A stretch of 64,000 bases of DNA, taken from the NCBI RefSeq assembly GCF_011046535.1, contig NZ_CP049257.1, positions 4,588,001 through 4,652,000 of the forward strand, written 5' to 3'. Position numbers and translations under genes: made by a program. Origin of the DNA: Nocardioides anomalus. GTDB taxonomy: Bacteria; Actinomycetota; Actinomycetes; Propionibacteriales; Nocardioidaceae. Positions 55,381-63,315 of this stretch are shown piece by piece. Below the pieces are notes generated by a model. The model did not search any database, was not told the origin of the DNA, and saw nothing but the letters and a program-made list of their open reading frames with translations. How positions within the stretch are numbered: the stretch's first letter is position 1; every line of letters starts with the position of its first letter.

Positions 55381-56829
55381 TTACGTCCCCGCGGCCAGCG
55401 ACCGGTCCAGGGGCACGAAGTCGACCTTCTCGCGCACGCCGCAGTCCGGGCAGCACCACGTGTCCGGGATGTCCGCCCACGCCGTGCCCGCCGCGAAGCC
55501 CTCGCGCTCGTCGCCGGCCACCACGTCGTAGGTGTAGCCGCAGCCCGGGCAGCGGGCGGCCAGGACCTCCTCGTCCCCGACCGGTCCCGCCGACGCCGCC
55601 GCGCCGGCCACCGCGTCGCGGTGCCCAGGCGGCGGGTACGCCGCCAGGATGCGCGCGCGCCGGTGCGGCGCGAGGTTGGCCCGGGACAGGTCGCCGTCGA
55701 AGTGGTCCAGCACGCGACGGTCCATGACGCGGCGCCAGACCGGGGGCACGGCGGCGAGCACGATCATCCCGGCATACCCGGTCGGCAGCACCGGGGACTC
55801 CTCGTAGTCGCGCAGCGTCTGGTAGCGCCGGGTCGGGTTGGCGTGGTGGTCGCTGTGCCGCTGCAGGTGGTAGAGCAGCACGTTGGTGGCGATGTTGTTG
55901 GAGTTCCACGAGTGCGTGGGGTCGACCCGCTCGTAGCGCTGCCGCTCGCCGACGCCGACCTTCTGGCGCAGCATCCCGTAGTGCTCCATGTAGTTGACGA
56001 CCTCGAGCAGCGAGAAGCCGACGACCGCCTGGACGAGCAGGTACGGCGCGATGCCGACGCCGAGCCAGGCGATGAGCGCACCCCAGAGCACCGCCGACAT
56101 CAGCCAGGCGTTGAGCACGTCGTTGCCGAGCCGGAACGGGTGCTGCTTCTTGCGGGCGTAGCGCCGCTTCTCCAGCCGCCACGCGCTCCTGAGCGAGCCG
56201 AGGACCGTGCGCGGCCAGAACCGGTAGAAGCTCTCGCCCACCCGGCTGCTGGCCGGGTCCTCGGGGGTCGCCACGCGGACGTGGTGGCCACGGTTGTGCT
56301 CGATGTAGAAGTGGCCGTAGAAGCTCTGGGCCAGCGCGACCTTGGACAGCCAGCGCTCGTGGCTCTCCTTCTTGTGGCCGAGCTCGTGGGCGGTGTTGAT
56401 GCCGATGCCGCCGATGCTGCCGATGCTGATGGCCAGCCCGACCTTCTCCCACACCGCGAGGTCGCCGCCGACCCCGAGCGGGTCGCCGCGCGCGATGAGG
56501 TACATCGCGGAGACGAACCCGACGTACTGGATGGGCAGGAAGGCGTAGGTGATCCACCGGTAGTAGCGGTCCTGCTCGAGCGCCTCGATGACGTCGTCCG
56601 GCGGGTTGGAGCGGTCGAGCCCCGCGACGAGGTCGATGGCGGGGACGATCACCAGGATCACCACCGGACCGATCCAGAACCAGCCGCCGAAGCCGGTGGT
56701 GACCCAGCCGGCGTAGCCGATGAAGAACAGGCTGGGCACGACCAGGCCGATGAGCCAGAGGTAGCGCTTGGGGTCGTGCCACTGCTCGGTCGAGCCGGCC
56801 GGCACGGTCGTGTTGGCGATGGTGTCCAC
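55381..56829 (-). CDS. alkB: alkane 1-monooxygenase fused to rubredoxin
   Basis: A 482-residue fusion. Residues 1-400 are AlkB, with several membrane helices and the di-iron histidine boxes HELGHKKESH (from H148), EHNRGHH and LQRHSDHH. NYMEHYG is also present. It hydroxylates terminal carbons of alkanes. The last 55 residues form a rubredoxin with two CxxC iron-binding pairs (CPGCGY and CCPDCG), supplying electrons within the same chain. AlkB-rubredoxin fusions are known in Nocardioides and Dietzia. GTG 56829 is preceded by GAGGAG; the longer frame to 56916 crosses the operator. Confidence 0.95.
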   Translation of the reverse strand: MDTIANTTVPAGSTEQWHDPKRYLWLIGLVVPSLFFIGYAGWVTTGFGGWFWIGPVVILVIVPAIDLVAGLDRSNPPDDVIEALEQDRYYRWITYAFLPIQYVGFVSAMYLIARGDPLGVGGDLAVWEKVGLAISIGSIGGIGINTAHELGHKKESHERWLSKVALAQSFYGHFYIEHNRGHHVRVATPEDPASSRVGESFYRFWPRTVLGSLRSAWRLEKRRYARKKQHPFRLGNDVLNAWLMSAVLWGALIAWLGVGIAPYLLVQAVVGFSLLEVVNYMEHYGMLRQKVGVGERQRYERVDPTHSWNSNNIATNVLLYHLQRHSDHHANPTRRYQTLRDYEESPVLPTGYAGMIVLAAVPPVWRRVMDRRVLDHFDGDLSRANLAPHRRARILAAYPPPGHRDAVAGAAASAGPVGDEEVLAARCPGCGYTYDVVAGDEREGFAAGTAWADIPDTWCCPDCGVREKVDFVPLDRSLAAGT

Positions 56830-56863
56830 GCGTCGCTCCTCGGACTTTACAACAACGTTGAAT

Positions 56864-56882
56864 CTGTCAAGCGGGTTGACAG
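56864..56882. promoter_or_regulatory. alkB operator candidate
   Basis: CTGTCAA-GCGGG-TTGACAG is a perfect 7-bp inverted repeat overlapping a TTGACA -35-like sequence on the alkB strand. A smaller CAACGTTG palindrome lies at 56853-56860. Both fit TetR-type repression of alkB. Confidence 0.6.
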
Positions 56883-56929
56883 AAAGGTACGAGATGTAAA
56901 GCCCGGGGTCAAGCACGGCAGACCAGAGG

Positions 56930-57805
56930 TCAGTCGCGCGGCGCCCCGTGCTCCGGGAGGTCGGGCAGCTCGGACGGGTCGGCCAGGCAGCTGCGGCAGA
57001 AGCCGGTGCCGAACGGCGTCAGGTGGATCGAACGGCGCACGATCTTGGCGAAGCGCACGCTGTGCACCGCGGCCAGCACGTCGGGCTGGGCCTCGAGGAC
57101 CTGGTACTCCACCGGGTCCTCGACCTGCTCGGTGGAGAACCAGACCAGGCCGAGGCGGAACAGGTTGTTGAGGTACGCCGGCACCTGGTCGTCGTGGCGC
57201 ACCCCGGCGCGGGCGCCGATCATGGTCAGCCCGGACGCGACCAGGGTGGAGCTGACCACGCCGACCGGTCCGCCGGTGCGCACGTCGACCGCCGGCTGCG
57301 GGCCGTCGCGCAGCAGGTGCACCAGGACCCGGCCCTCGTCGGGGGCGAGGTCGTCGAGGATCCGGGCGTACGCCGGGTGCGGCTCCTCCTCGCGCCACAC
57401 GTCGCGGGAGCGCTCGAGCAGCTGCTCGCCGCGCTCGCGCAGGGTCGGCTCGCGCGTGGGCTCCGGCGGTGGGGGCGGCTCGGGGAGCACCTGGGCGAGC
57501 GTGGTCCCGGCGTCGCGCAGCGCCTGGGAGAGGGGTACGCCGCGCGCGACCGCGTCGGCCACCTCGGCCACCGCGCGGGAGGCGACCGCGACGTCGTCGG
57601 CCACCTCGTTCAGCAGCTCGGTGGCGGCCTTCGGGTCGTTGAGCGCCCGGGCCAGCAGCCGCCCGGAGCGCAGGTAGGAGCCGGCCGTCCAGGCCAGGCC
57701 GCGCGCCGTCGTACCGGCCACGATGCGGGCCAGGCCGGGCAGCTCCTCGCCGGTCGTCTCCAGCCAGCGGGCCAGCTCCCTCGCGGGGTCGCGCTCGTCG
57801 CTCAC
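56930..57805 (-). CDS. Abi-alpha (DUF4393) domain protein
   Basis: A 291-residue protein. A helical N-terminal part (ELPGLARIVAGTTARGLAWTAGSYLRSGRLLARALNDPKAATEL) is followed by a Pro/Glu linker. The C-terminal DUF4393 domain (residues 150-280) has PAYARILDDLAPDEGRVLVHLLRDGPQPAVDVRT and IHLTPFGTGFCRSCL. The family is named for abortive-infection proteins, but phage defence is not shown for actinobacterial members. GTG 57805 overlaps the DUF445 stop, so they are co-translated. Confidence 0.75.
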   Translation of the reverse strand: MSDERDPARELARWLETTGEELPGLARIVAGTTARGLAWTAGSYLRSGRLLARALNDPKAATELLNEVADDVAVASRAVAEVADAVARGVPLSQALRDAGTTLAQVLPEPPPPPEPTREPTLRERGEQLLERSRDVWREEEPHPAYARILDDLAPDEGRVLVHLLRDGPQPAVDVRTGGPVGVVSSTLVASGLTMIGARAGVRHDDQVPAYLNNLFRLGLVWFSTEQVEDPVEYQVLEAQPDVLAAVHSVRFAKIVRRSIHLTPFGTGFCRSCLADPSELPDLPEHGAPRD

Positions 57806-59127
57806 GCGCCACCCACCCCGAAGACCAGCAGGTGCAGCACGCCACCCGCGAAGCCCATGACCGCGCCGTGGGCGTAGAGCATCCACTCGTCCTCGCGGAA
57901 GGCCGAGCGCATCATCTCCACGAAGTCCGCGGGCGGGAGCTCCTGGGTGCGCCGGGCCACCAGCTCGCGCATCCGCAGGGACTGCTCGCGTCCGAAGGCA
58001 GGGTCGCGCAGCGCCAGCTCGGTGCGGCCGACGGCCTCGACCGCGATGTCGTCGCGGATCCGCTCGAAGCGCCCGGCCCCGACGGCGACGCGCACGACCG
58101 GCAGCAGCGGCCCGGCCGCGTCGTCGATGGCCGGGCGCAGCGCGCGGGTCAGCATCGCCTGGGTCAGGTCGCCGCGCGGACCGTTGAGCAGGAAGTCGCC
58201 GATCCGCTCCAGCGTGATGACGTCGTCGGCGATGTTGCGCGCGTAGACCTCGGCCGCCTCGTCCTGGCGGCGCAGGAACAGTCCCTGCACCCGCACCCCG
58301 AGCACCCGCCGCGGCTCGAGCGGCTCGAAGATCAGCCACATGCCGAGCTTGTTGGTCACCCACCCGACGACCACGCCGAGCAGCGGCAGCAGCCACCACG
58401 CGCTGAACCAGTGGTCGACCACCGCCACCGGCACGCCGAGCAGGAAGCCGAAGACGAACCCGAAGGTCACCATCAGCCGCAGCTCCCGCGCCCCCACCTC
58501 GCGGAAGATCGCGGCCACCAGCCCCGGGTGGGCCCGGAAGTGCTCGATGACCATCAGCTTCGGGTCGAGCAGCTGGTCGATGTGCTCCCCGATCTCGTCG
58601 GTGATGCGCTGCACCACCGTCGGCAGCTGGTCCTGCACCCTGCGCACGACGGCCCGGCGACCCCACGGCGGCAGGTCGCGCCACAGCCGGGGCTGCTCGC
58701 GCCGCATGATCTCGTCGATCAGCGCCGGCAGGTCGGGCTCGAAGACGTCGACGACGTGCGCCGCGATGCGCTCCGGCTCGAGCTGCTCGTAGAAGTCGCG
58801 CGGCGTCCCCACCTTGGCGATGACCTTGTCCACCGCGATGCTGCCCATCTTGGCCGCCCGCGCCGGCACGATGCCCTGCCACCCCAGCCCACCCTGCAGC
58901 AGCCCCGGGACCTCCTGCGCCTTGCGCGGCAGCGCCCGGGCCAGCGGCTTGAGCCCCGGCACGTGCACCCCGTGGAAGCGCTCGGGCGAGAACAGCATCC
59001 ACAGCCCCGACCAGTTGATCAGCCAGCCCACCACGCCGGTGAAGACCGGGATGGTCAGCACGTGCAGCCACCCGCGCACGCCGTCGACGTCGGTGAAGGA
59101 CCAGTCGACCTCCAGCGCCGTCACCAC
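57802..59127 (-). CDS. DUF445 membrane protein
   Basis: A 441-residue protein. A membrane helix at the N-terminus (LHVLTIPVFTGVVGWLINWSGLWMLFSPE) and a repeat of the same pattern in the middle (LLPLLGVVVGWVTNKLGMWLIFEPLEP) mark the DUF445 family, also called YheB-like. A hydrophobic C-terminal anchor follows (AVMGFAGGVLHLLVFGVGG). The two copies of GW(L/V)xNxxxxWxxF suggest an internal duplication. GTG 59127 or 59124 fits an AGGGGG site. Function unknown. Confidence 0.85.
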   Translation of the reverse strand: MVTALEVDWSFTDVDGVRGWLHVLTIPVFTGVVGWLINWSGLWMLFSPERFHGVHVPGLKPLARALPRKAQEVPGLLQGGLGWQGIVPARAAKMGSIAVDKVIAKVGTPRDFYEQLEPERIAAHVVDVFEPDLPALIDEIMRREQPRLWRDLPPWGRRAVVRRVQDQLPTVVQRITDEIGEHIDQLLDPKLMVIEHFRAHPGLVAAIFREVGARELRLMVTFGFVFGFLLGVPVAVVDHWFSAWWLLPLLGVVVGWVTNKLGMWLIFEPLEPRRVLGVRVQGLFLRRQDEAAEVYARNIADDVITLERIGDFLLNGPRGDLTQAMLTRALRPAIDDAAGPLLPVVRVAVGAGRFERIRDDIAVEAVGRTELALRDPAFGREQSLRMRELVARRTQELPPADFVEMMRSAFREDEWMLYAHGAVMGFAGGVLHLLVFGVGGA

Positions 59128-59224
59128 CGCGTCACCCCCTGTCTGCGCCCCGACCTGACAGGTGAACGCAGTACCCGCGGCGCAGGTCACGCGGGCAGGA
59201 CTGGACCTGTCGCCGCGGCGACCC

Positions 59225-60103
59225 TCAGCGGTGCAGGTGCGGCAGGTGCGCGCGGTCGCGCGCGAGCTCGACGGCCTCCCGGAAGGCCCGGGCGACGTAG
59301 TCGGGGACCTTGAGGCCGCGGCGGCGGGCCCAGAGGAGCTCGGCCTCGACCCGGGAGATCTGGTCGGCGAAGTCGTCGGAGTCCTCGGCGATGCCGAGGG
59401 TGGCCATGACGTCGCCGAAGTCGGCCTTCTGCACCTCGTTGTTGGCGCCGACCGGGGCGAAGGAGATGCGCCGCATCAGGCGGACCAGCCAGCGCTGCCA
59501 CGGGGCGAGCTCGGCCCACAGGCCGCGGGCCGAGAACTGGTAGAAGGCGTAGTGGCCGGGCTCCTGGCGCTTGATCTGCCCGATCACGGTGTCGGCGACG
59601 GCGGTCTCGCCCATCTCGACGGTGCCGCGGTGCAGCAGGTTGTAGGCCAGCACGGCCGAGCGCTCGGTGGCCATGCCGGTCAGGTAGTAGAGCATCCGGC
59701 AGACGTCCTGGAACGGCGTGAGGTGCGAGAGGGCACCGAGCACCTTGAGCTTGGCGCCGATGGAGTCGAGGTCGGCGTCGGCGGGCTCGCGGCCGAGCTC
59801 GACCTGGAGCCGGTCGAGGATGAGGCCGTGCTGGATCTCCTGGCGCTGCCAGACGGTGTAGAAGTCGCGGTCGATCTGGGGCGGGTCGGGCAGCATCGTG
59901 GTCAGCTCGAGCACGTTGCGGTCGACCTCGAGCTCGACGCGCGCCATGTAGTCGAGCACGTGGCCGAAGCGGGCCTCGAACTCGTCCGGGCGGCGCACGG
60001 TGAAGTCGACGGAGTCCAGGTCGATGGGCGGGTGGTCGTCGGCCAGCTTCGCGACGTGGTCGGTCAACCGCCGGGCGGCGGCCGGGGCGTACGCGCGTGA
60101 CAT
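59225..60103 (-). CDS. ferritin-like di-iron protein (acyl-ACP desaturase related)
   Basis: A 292-residue, mostly helical protein. ExxH pairs appear in QRQEIQHGLILDRLQVELG and in KRQEPGHYAFYQFSARGLW, with additional glutamates in the intervening helices (RVELEVDRNVLELTTML, MATERSAVLAYNLL). That is the EX28-30EXXH type arrangement of acyl-ACP desaturases and related di-iron proteins. Whether it desaturates an acyl chain is untested. Start ATG 60103 is divergent from the MFS gene by 24 bases. Confidence 0.75.
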   Translation of the reverse strand: MSRAYAPAAARRLTDHVAKLADDHPPIDLDSVDFTVRRPDEFEARFGHVLDYMARVELEVDRNVLELTTMLPDPPQIDRDFYTVWQRQEIQHGLILDRLQVELGREPADADLDSIGAKLKVLGALSHLTPFQDVCRMLYYLTGMATERSAVLAYNLLHRGTVEMGETAVADTVIGQIKRQEPGHYAFYQFSARGLWAELAPWQRWLVRLMRRISFAPVGANNEVQKADFGDVMATLGIAEDSDDFADQISRVEAELLWARRRGLKVPDYVARAFREAVELARDRAHLPHLHR

Positions 60104-60127
60104 CGGCAGAAGGCTACCTTTCCGGGT

Positions 60128-61561
60128 GTGGTGGATTCGGCGCCGGCAGCAGTGCGGATGGGTACGTCGACCGGCCGGGCGGTGGTCGCTGCCGCCGCGC
60201 TCGGCTCGGGCATCGCGTTCCTCGACGGCACGGTGGTCAACGTCGCCCTGCGCACGATCGGTGAGGACCTCGACGCGAGCCTGGCCGAGCTGCAGTGGAT
60301 CACCAACGGCTACCTGCTCTCGCTGGCCAGCCTGATCCTGCTCGGCGGCTCGCTGGGCGACCGGTTCGGGCGGCGCCGGGTCTTCGTCATCGGCGTGGTG
60401 TGGTTCGCGACGGCCTCGCTGCTGTGCGGCATCGCGCCCAACCCCGAGGTGCTCATCGCCGCGCGCATCCTGCAGGGGGTCGGCGGTGCCCTGCTCACGC
60501 CGGGCAGCCTGGCCATGATCCAGGGCGCGTTCGCCAAGGAGGACCGCGCGCCGGCCATCGGCGCGTGGTCCGGGCTCACCGGCGTCTCCGGCGCGATCGG
60601 CCCCTTCCTGGGCGGCGGCCTGGTGGAGTACGCGAACTGGCGCTGGATCTTCCTCATCAACGTCCCCCTCGCGGTGCTCACCGTCTTCGTGGCGCTGCGC
60701 TACGTGCCGGAGACCCGCGACCCGCACGCCTCGTCGCACTTCGACCTGCTCGGCGCGGTCCTCGCCATCCTCGCGCTCGGCGGCACGACGTACGCCCTCA
60801 TCGAGTGGGGCGGCACCGCGGCCTGGGTCGCGGTCGTCGTCGGCGTGCTCGCCGCAGTGGGGTTCCTCGTGGTCGAGGACCGCGAGCGCGAGCCGATGCT
60901 GGTGCTCAGCATCTTCCGCGACGCCACCTTCAGCGCCTCCAACGTGATGACGCTGCTGGTCTACGGCGCCCTCGGCGCGGTCAGCTTCTTCACCACCCTC
61001 CAGCTCCAGACCGTCAGCGGGTACGGCGCGCTCGCGGCCGGTGCGGCGTTCGTCCCGATGACGGTGCTGCTCCTGCTCTTCAGCGCGCGCGCCGGCCGCC
61101 TCGGCATGCGCATCGGCCCGCGCATCCCCATGACCGTCGGGCCGCTCATCACCGCGACCGGCGTCCTGCTCATGCTGCGCATCGGCACCGACGTGGACTA
61201 CGTGCGCGACGTGCTGCCGGCCACGGTCGTCTTCGGCGCCGGCATGGTCCTGCTCATCGCGCCGCTGACCGCGACCGTGCTGGCCGCGGCGCCCGAGGAG
61301 CACGCCGGCGTGGCCAGCGGCGTCAACAACGCGGTGGCCCGCGCGGCGTCCCTGCTCGCGGTCGCCGCCCTCCCCGTGGCGGTGGGCCTGCACGGCGAGG
61401 AGTACGCCGACCCGGCGGCCTTCGACGACGCCTTCCGCAGCGCGCTGGTCATCTGCGCGGTCCTGGTCGCGGCCGGCGGCGTGCTCTCCTGGTTCACCAT
61501 CCGGCCGCGGGTCCTGGAGGAGGCACCCGAGGCTCTCGACGGCGCCCCCGGGGAGGGCTAG
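60128..61561 (+). CDS. MFS transporter, DHA2 (14-helix drug:H+ antiporter) family
   Basis: A 477-residue transporter with 14 predicted helices. Motif A is LGGSLGDRFGRRRVFVIG. DHA2 signs are LDGTVVNVALRTIGEDLDASLAELQWITNGYLLSLASLIL and LQGVGGALLTPGSLAMIQGAF. Motif C is GLTGVSGAIGPFLGGGLVE. It exports hydrophobic compounds using the proton gradient; the substrate is unknown. TACCTT seven bases before GTG 60128 suggests a leaderless mRNA. Confidence 0.93.
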   Translation: MVDSAPAAVRMGTSTGRAVVAAAALGSGIAFLDGTVVNVALRTIGEDLDASLAELQWITNGYLLSLASLILLGGSLGDRFGRRRVFVIGVVWFATASLLCGIAPNPEVLIAARILQGVGGALLTPGSLAMIQGAFAKEDRAPAIGAWSGLTGVSGAIGPFLGGGLVEYANWRWIFLINVPLAVLTVFVALRYVPETRDPHASSHFDLLGAVLAILALGGTTYALIEWGGTAAWVAVVVGVLAAVGFLVVEDREREPMLVLSIFRDATFSASNVMTLLVYGALGAVSFFTTLQLQTVSGYGALAAGAAFVPMTVLLLLFSARAGRLGMRIGPRIPMTVGPLITATGVLLMLRIGTDVDYVRDVLPATVVFGAGMVLLIAPLTATVLAAAPEEHAGVASGVNNAVARAASLLAVAALPVAVGLHGEEYADPAAFDDAFRSALVICAVLVAAGGVLSWFTIRPRVLEEAPEALDGAPGEG

Positions 61562-61601
61562 GCTGCTGCTCGTCGGTGCGCATCACGGAACAGGGTGCAC
61601 A

Positions 61602-62462
61602 ATGCGCAACAAAAGCAAGGTCAACGCGGCGGCCACCGTGGCCCGGCTGCTGGAGCACGCGCGCTACGAGGTGCTGCCCACGGCGTCCATCGAGGACACC
61701 GTCCTCGAACACGTGCCGAGCACCAGCGCGGTCACCGTCACCGCCTCGCCCAGCAAGGGCCTCGAGGCCACCCTCGACCTCACCGAGCGGCTGACCAAGC
61801 ACGGCTACACCGCCGTGCCCCACCTCGCCGCCCGCATGGTCCGTGACCGCGCAGAGCTCGAGGAGATCGCCGCCCGGCTGACCAGCCAGGGCATCGAGTC
61901 GGTGTTCGTGCCCGGTGGCGACGCGGACCCGCCCGGCGCCTACCCCGACGCGCTCTCGCTGCTCGAGGAGCTCAAGGTGATCGGCACGCCGTTCACCCAC
62001 GTCGGCATCACCGGCTACCCCGAGTCGCACCCGACCATCAGCGATGACCTCACCATCCAGTCGATGTGGGACAAGCGGAAGTACGCCACCCACGTGGTCA
62101 GCAACCTGACCTTCGACCCCGACCTGCTCACCGACTGGGTCGCCCGGATGCGCGGGCGCGGCATCACCCTGCCCCTGCTCCTCGGCATCCCCGGGCCGGT
62201 CGACCGCACCAAGCTGCTCGGCATGGCCACCAAGATCGGCGTGGGTGAGTCGACCCGCTTCCTGATGAAGAACAAGGGCACCTTCGCCCGGCTGGCCGCC
62301 CCGGGCGGCTACACCGGCGAGCGGTTCCTGGAGAAGGTCGCGCCCGCGCTCTCGGGCCCCGAGATGCTGGTCGAGGGCCTGCACGTGTTCACCTTCAACC
62401 AGGTCGCGGCCACCATCGCCTGGCGCGACCAGCTGCTCGACGAGCTCAGCGCCAGGGCCTGA
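61602..62462 (+). CDS. methylenetetrahydrofolate reductase-like protein
   Basis: A 286-residue TIM-barrel protein. VTVTASPSKGLEATLDLTERLTKHGYTAVPHLAARMVRDRAELEEIAARL aligns with MetF, and FVPGGDADPPG is the family GGDP-like motif. GITGYPESHPT follows, and then VVSNLTFDPDLLTDWVARMR (the usual QxxFD is here NLTFD). It lacks a C-terminal extension. It may be an auxiliary paralogue acting on other folate C1 derivatives. The ATG at 61602 follows 40 bases of leader after MFS. Confidence 0.8.
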   Translation: MRNKSKVNAAATVARLLEHARYEVLPTASIEDTVLEHVPSTSAVTVTASPSKGLEATLDLTERLTKHGYTAVPHLAARMVRDRAELEEIAARLTSQGIESVFVPGGDADPPGAYPDALSLLEELKVIGTPFTHVGITGYPESHPTISDDLTIQSMWDKRKYATHVVSNLTFDPDLLTDWVARMRGRGITLPLLLGIPGPVDRTKLLGMATKIGVGESTRFLMKNKGTFARLAAPGGYTGERFLEKVAPALSGPEMLVEGLHVFTFNQVAATIAWRDQLLDELSARA

Positions 62463-62465
62463 GCC

Positions 62466-63230
62466 TCAGGCCCCCGCGCCCCCGTCGACCTGCAGCACCG
62501 CGCCGGTCACGAAGGACGCCCGGTCGCTCAGCAGCCACAGCGCGGCCTCGGCCACCTCTGCCGGCTCGGCCTGGCGGCCCAGCGGCGTCGCGGCGACGAG
62601 CCGCTCCTGGAGACCCGGCGTCTGCCGCTGCCAGTCGGCCATCATCTCGGTGCGCGTGTTGCCCGGAGCGATGGCGTTCACCCGGATCCCGTCGGGTCCC
62701 CAGCTCACCGCGGCCGACTGGGTGAGGCTGTTCACCGCCCGCTTGAGCGCGCCGTACGCCGGGAGCGCCGGGTTGGCGCGCAGGCTGCCGACGCTGGAGG
62801 TGTTGACGATCGCCCCGGGGCGGCCGGCGGCCCGGAAGGCCGCGGCCTGGGCGCGCATCGACAGCCACAGCCCCCTCAGGTTGATCTCGTAGAGCGCGTC
62901 GAACCCGGTGACGTCGAGCGCCTCGACCGGGCCCGGCGCCTGCAGCGCGGCCCCGTTGTTGAAGGCCAGGTCGAGCCGACCGAACCGGTCCACGGCGGCC
63001 TGGACCGCCGCGGCGACGCCGCCGGGGTCGGCGAGGTCGCACACGACGTACGCCGCCTCGGCGCCGCCGGCCTGGAGGTCGTCGGTGACCGCCGCGAGCT
63101 CGGCCTCGGTCCGGGCGGCCAGCAGCACGGCGGCGCCCTCACGGGCGAAGAGCCGCGCGGCCGCCGCGCCGATGCCGCGGCCGGCGCCGGAGACGAAGGC
63201 GACCTTGTCCTGGAGCAGTGGTGTGGTCAT
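62466..63230 (-). CDS. short-chain dehydrogenase/reductase
   Basis: A 254-residue classical SDR. TGxxxGIG appears as VSGAGRGIGAAAARLF; NNG replaces NAG (LAFNNGAAL). The catalytic set is N, S (NTSSVGSL), Y and K (PAYGALKRAVNSL). The C-terminus has FVTGAVLQVDGGAGA. It could oxidise or reduce many alcohols or ketones. It is divergent from the HTH gene by 85 bases, an arrangement often linked to control by that regulator. Confidence 0.93.
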   Translation of the reverse strand: MTTPLLQDKVAFVSGAGRGIGAAAARLFAREGAAVLLAARTEAELAAVTDDLQAGGAEAAYVVCDLADPGGVAAAVQAAVDRFGRLDLAFNNGAALQAPGPVEALDVTGFDALYEINLRGLWLSMRAQAAAFRAAGRPGAIVNTSSVGSLRANPALPAYGALKRAVNSLTQSAAVSWGPDGIRVNAIAPGNTRTEMMADWQRQTPGLQERLVAATPLGRQAEPAEVAEAALWLLSDRASFVTGAVLQVDGGAGA

Positions 63231-63259
63231 GCCTCCACCGTGCGGGGCGTCGCCGGGCC

Positions 63260-63286
63260 CAGGCAGGCACAGCCGGTACCTGTCTG
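63260..63286. promoter_or_regulatory. inverted repeat between SDR and HTH gene
   Basis: CAGGCAGG (63260-63267) and CCTGTCTG (63279-63286) pair with one mismatch around an 11-base spacer containing GGTACC. Position in the divergent gap suits an operator for the neighbouring regulator. Confidence 0.35.
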
Positions 63287-63315
63287 CGGCGGGCCGGGCG
63301 GGGCAGACTCGAGAC

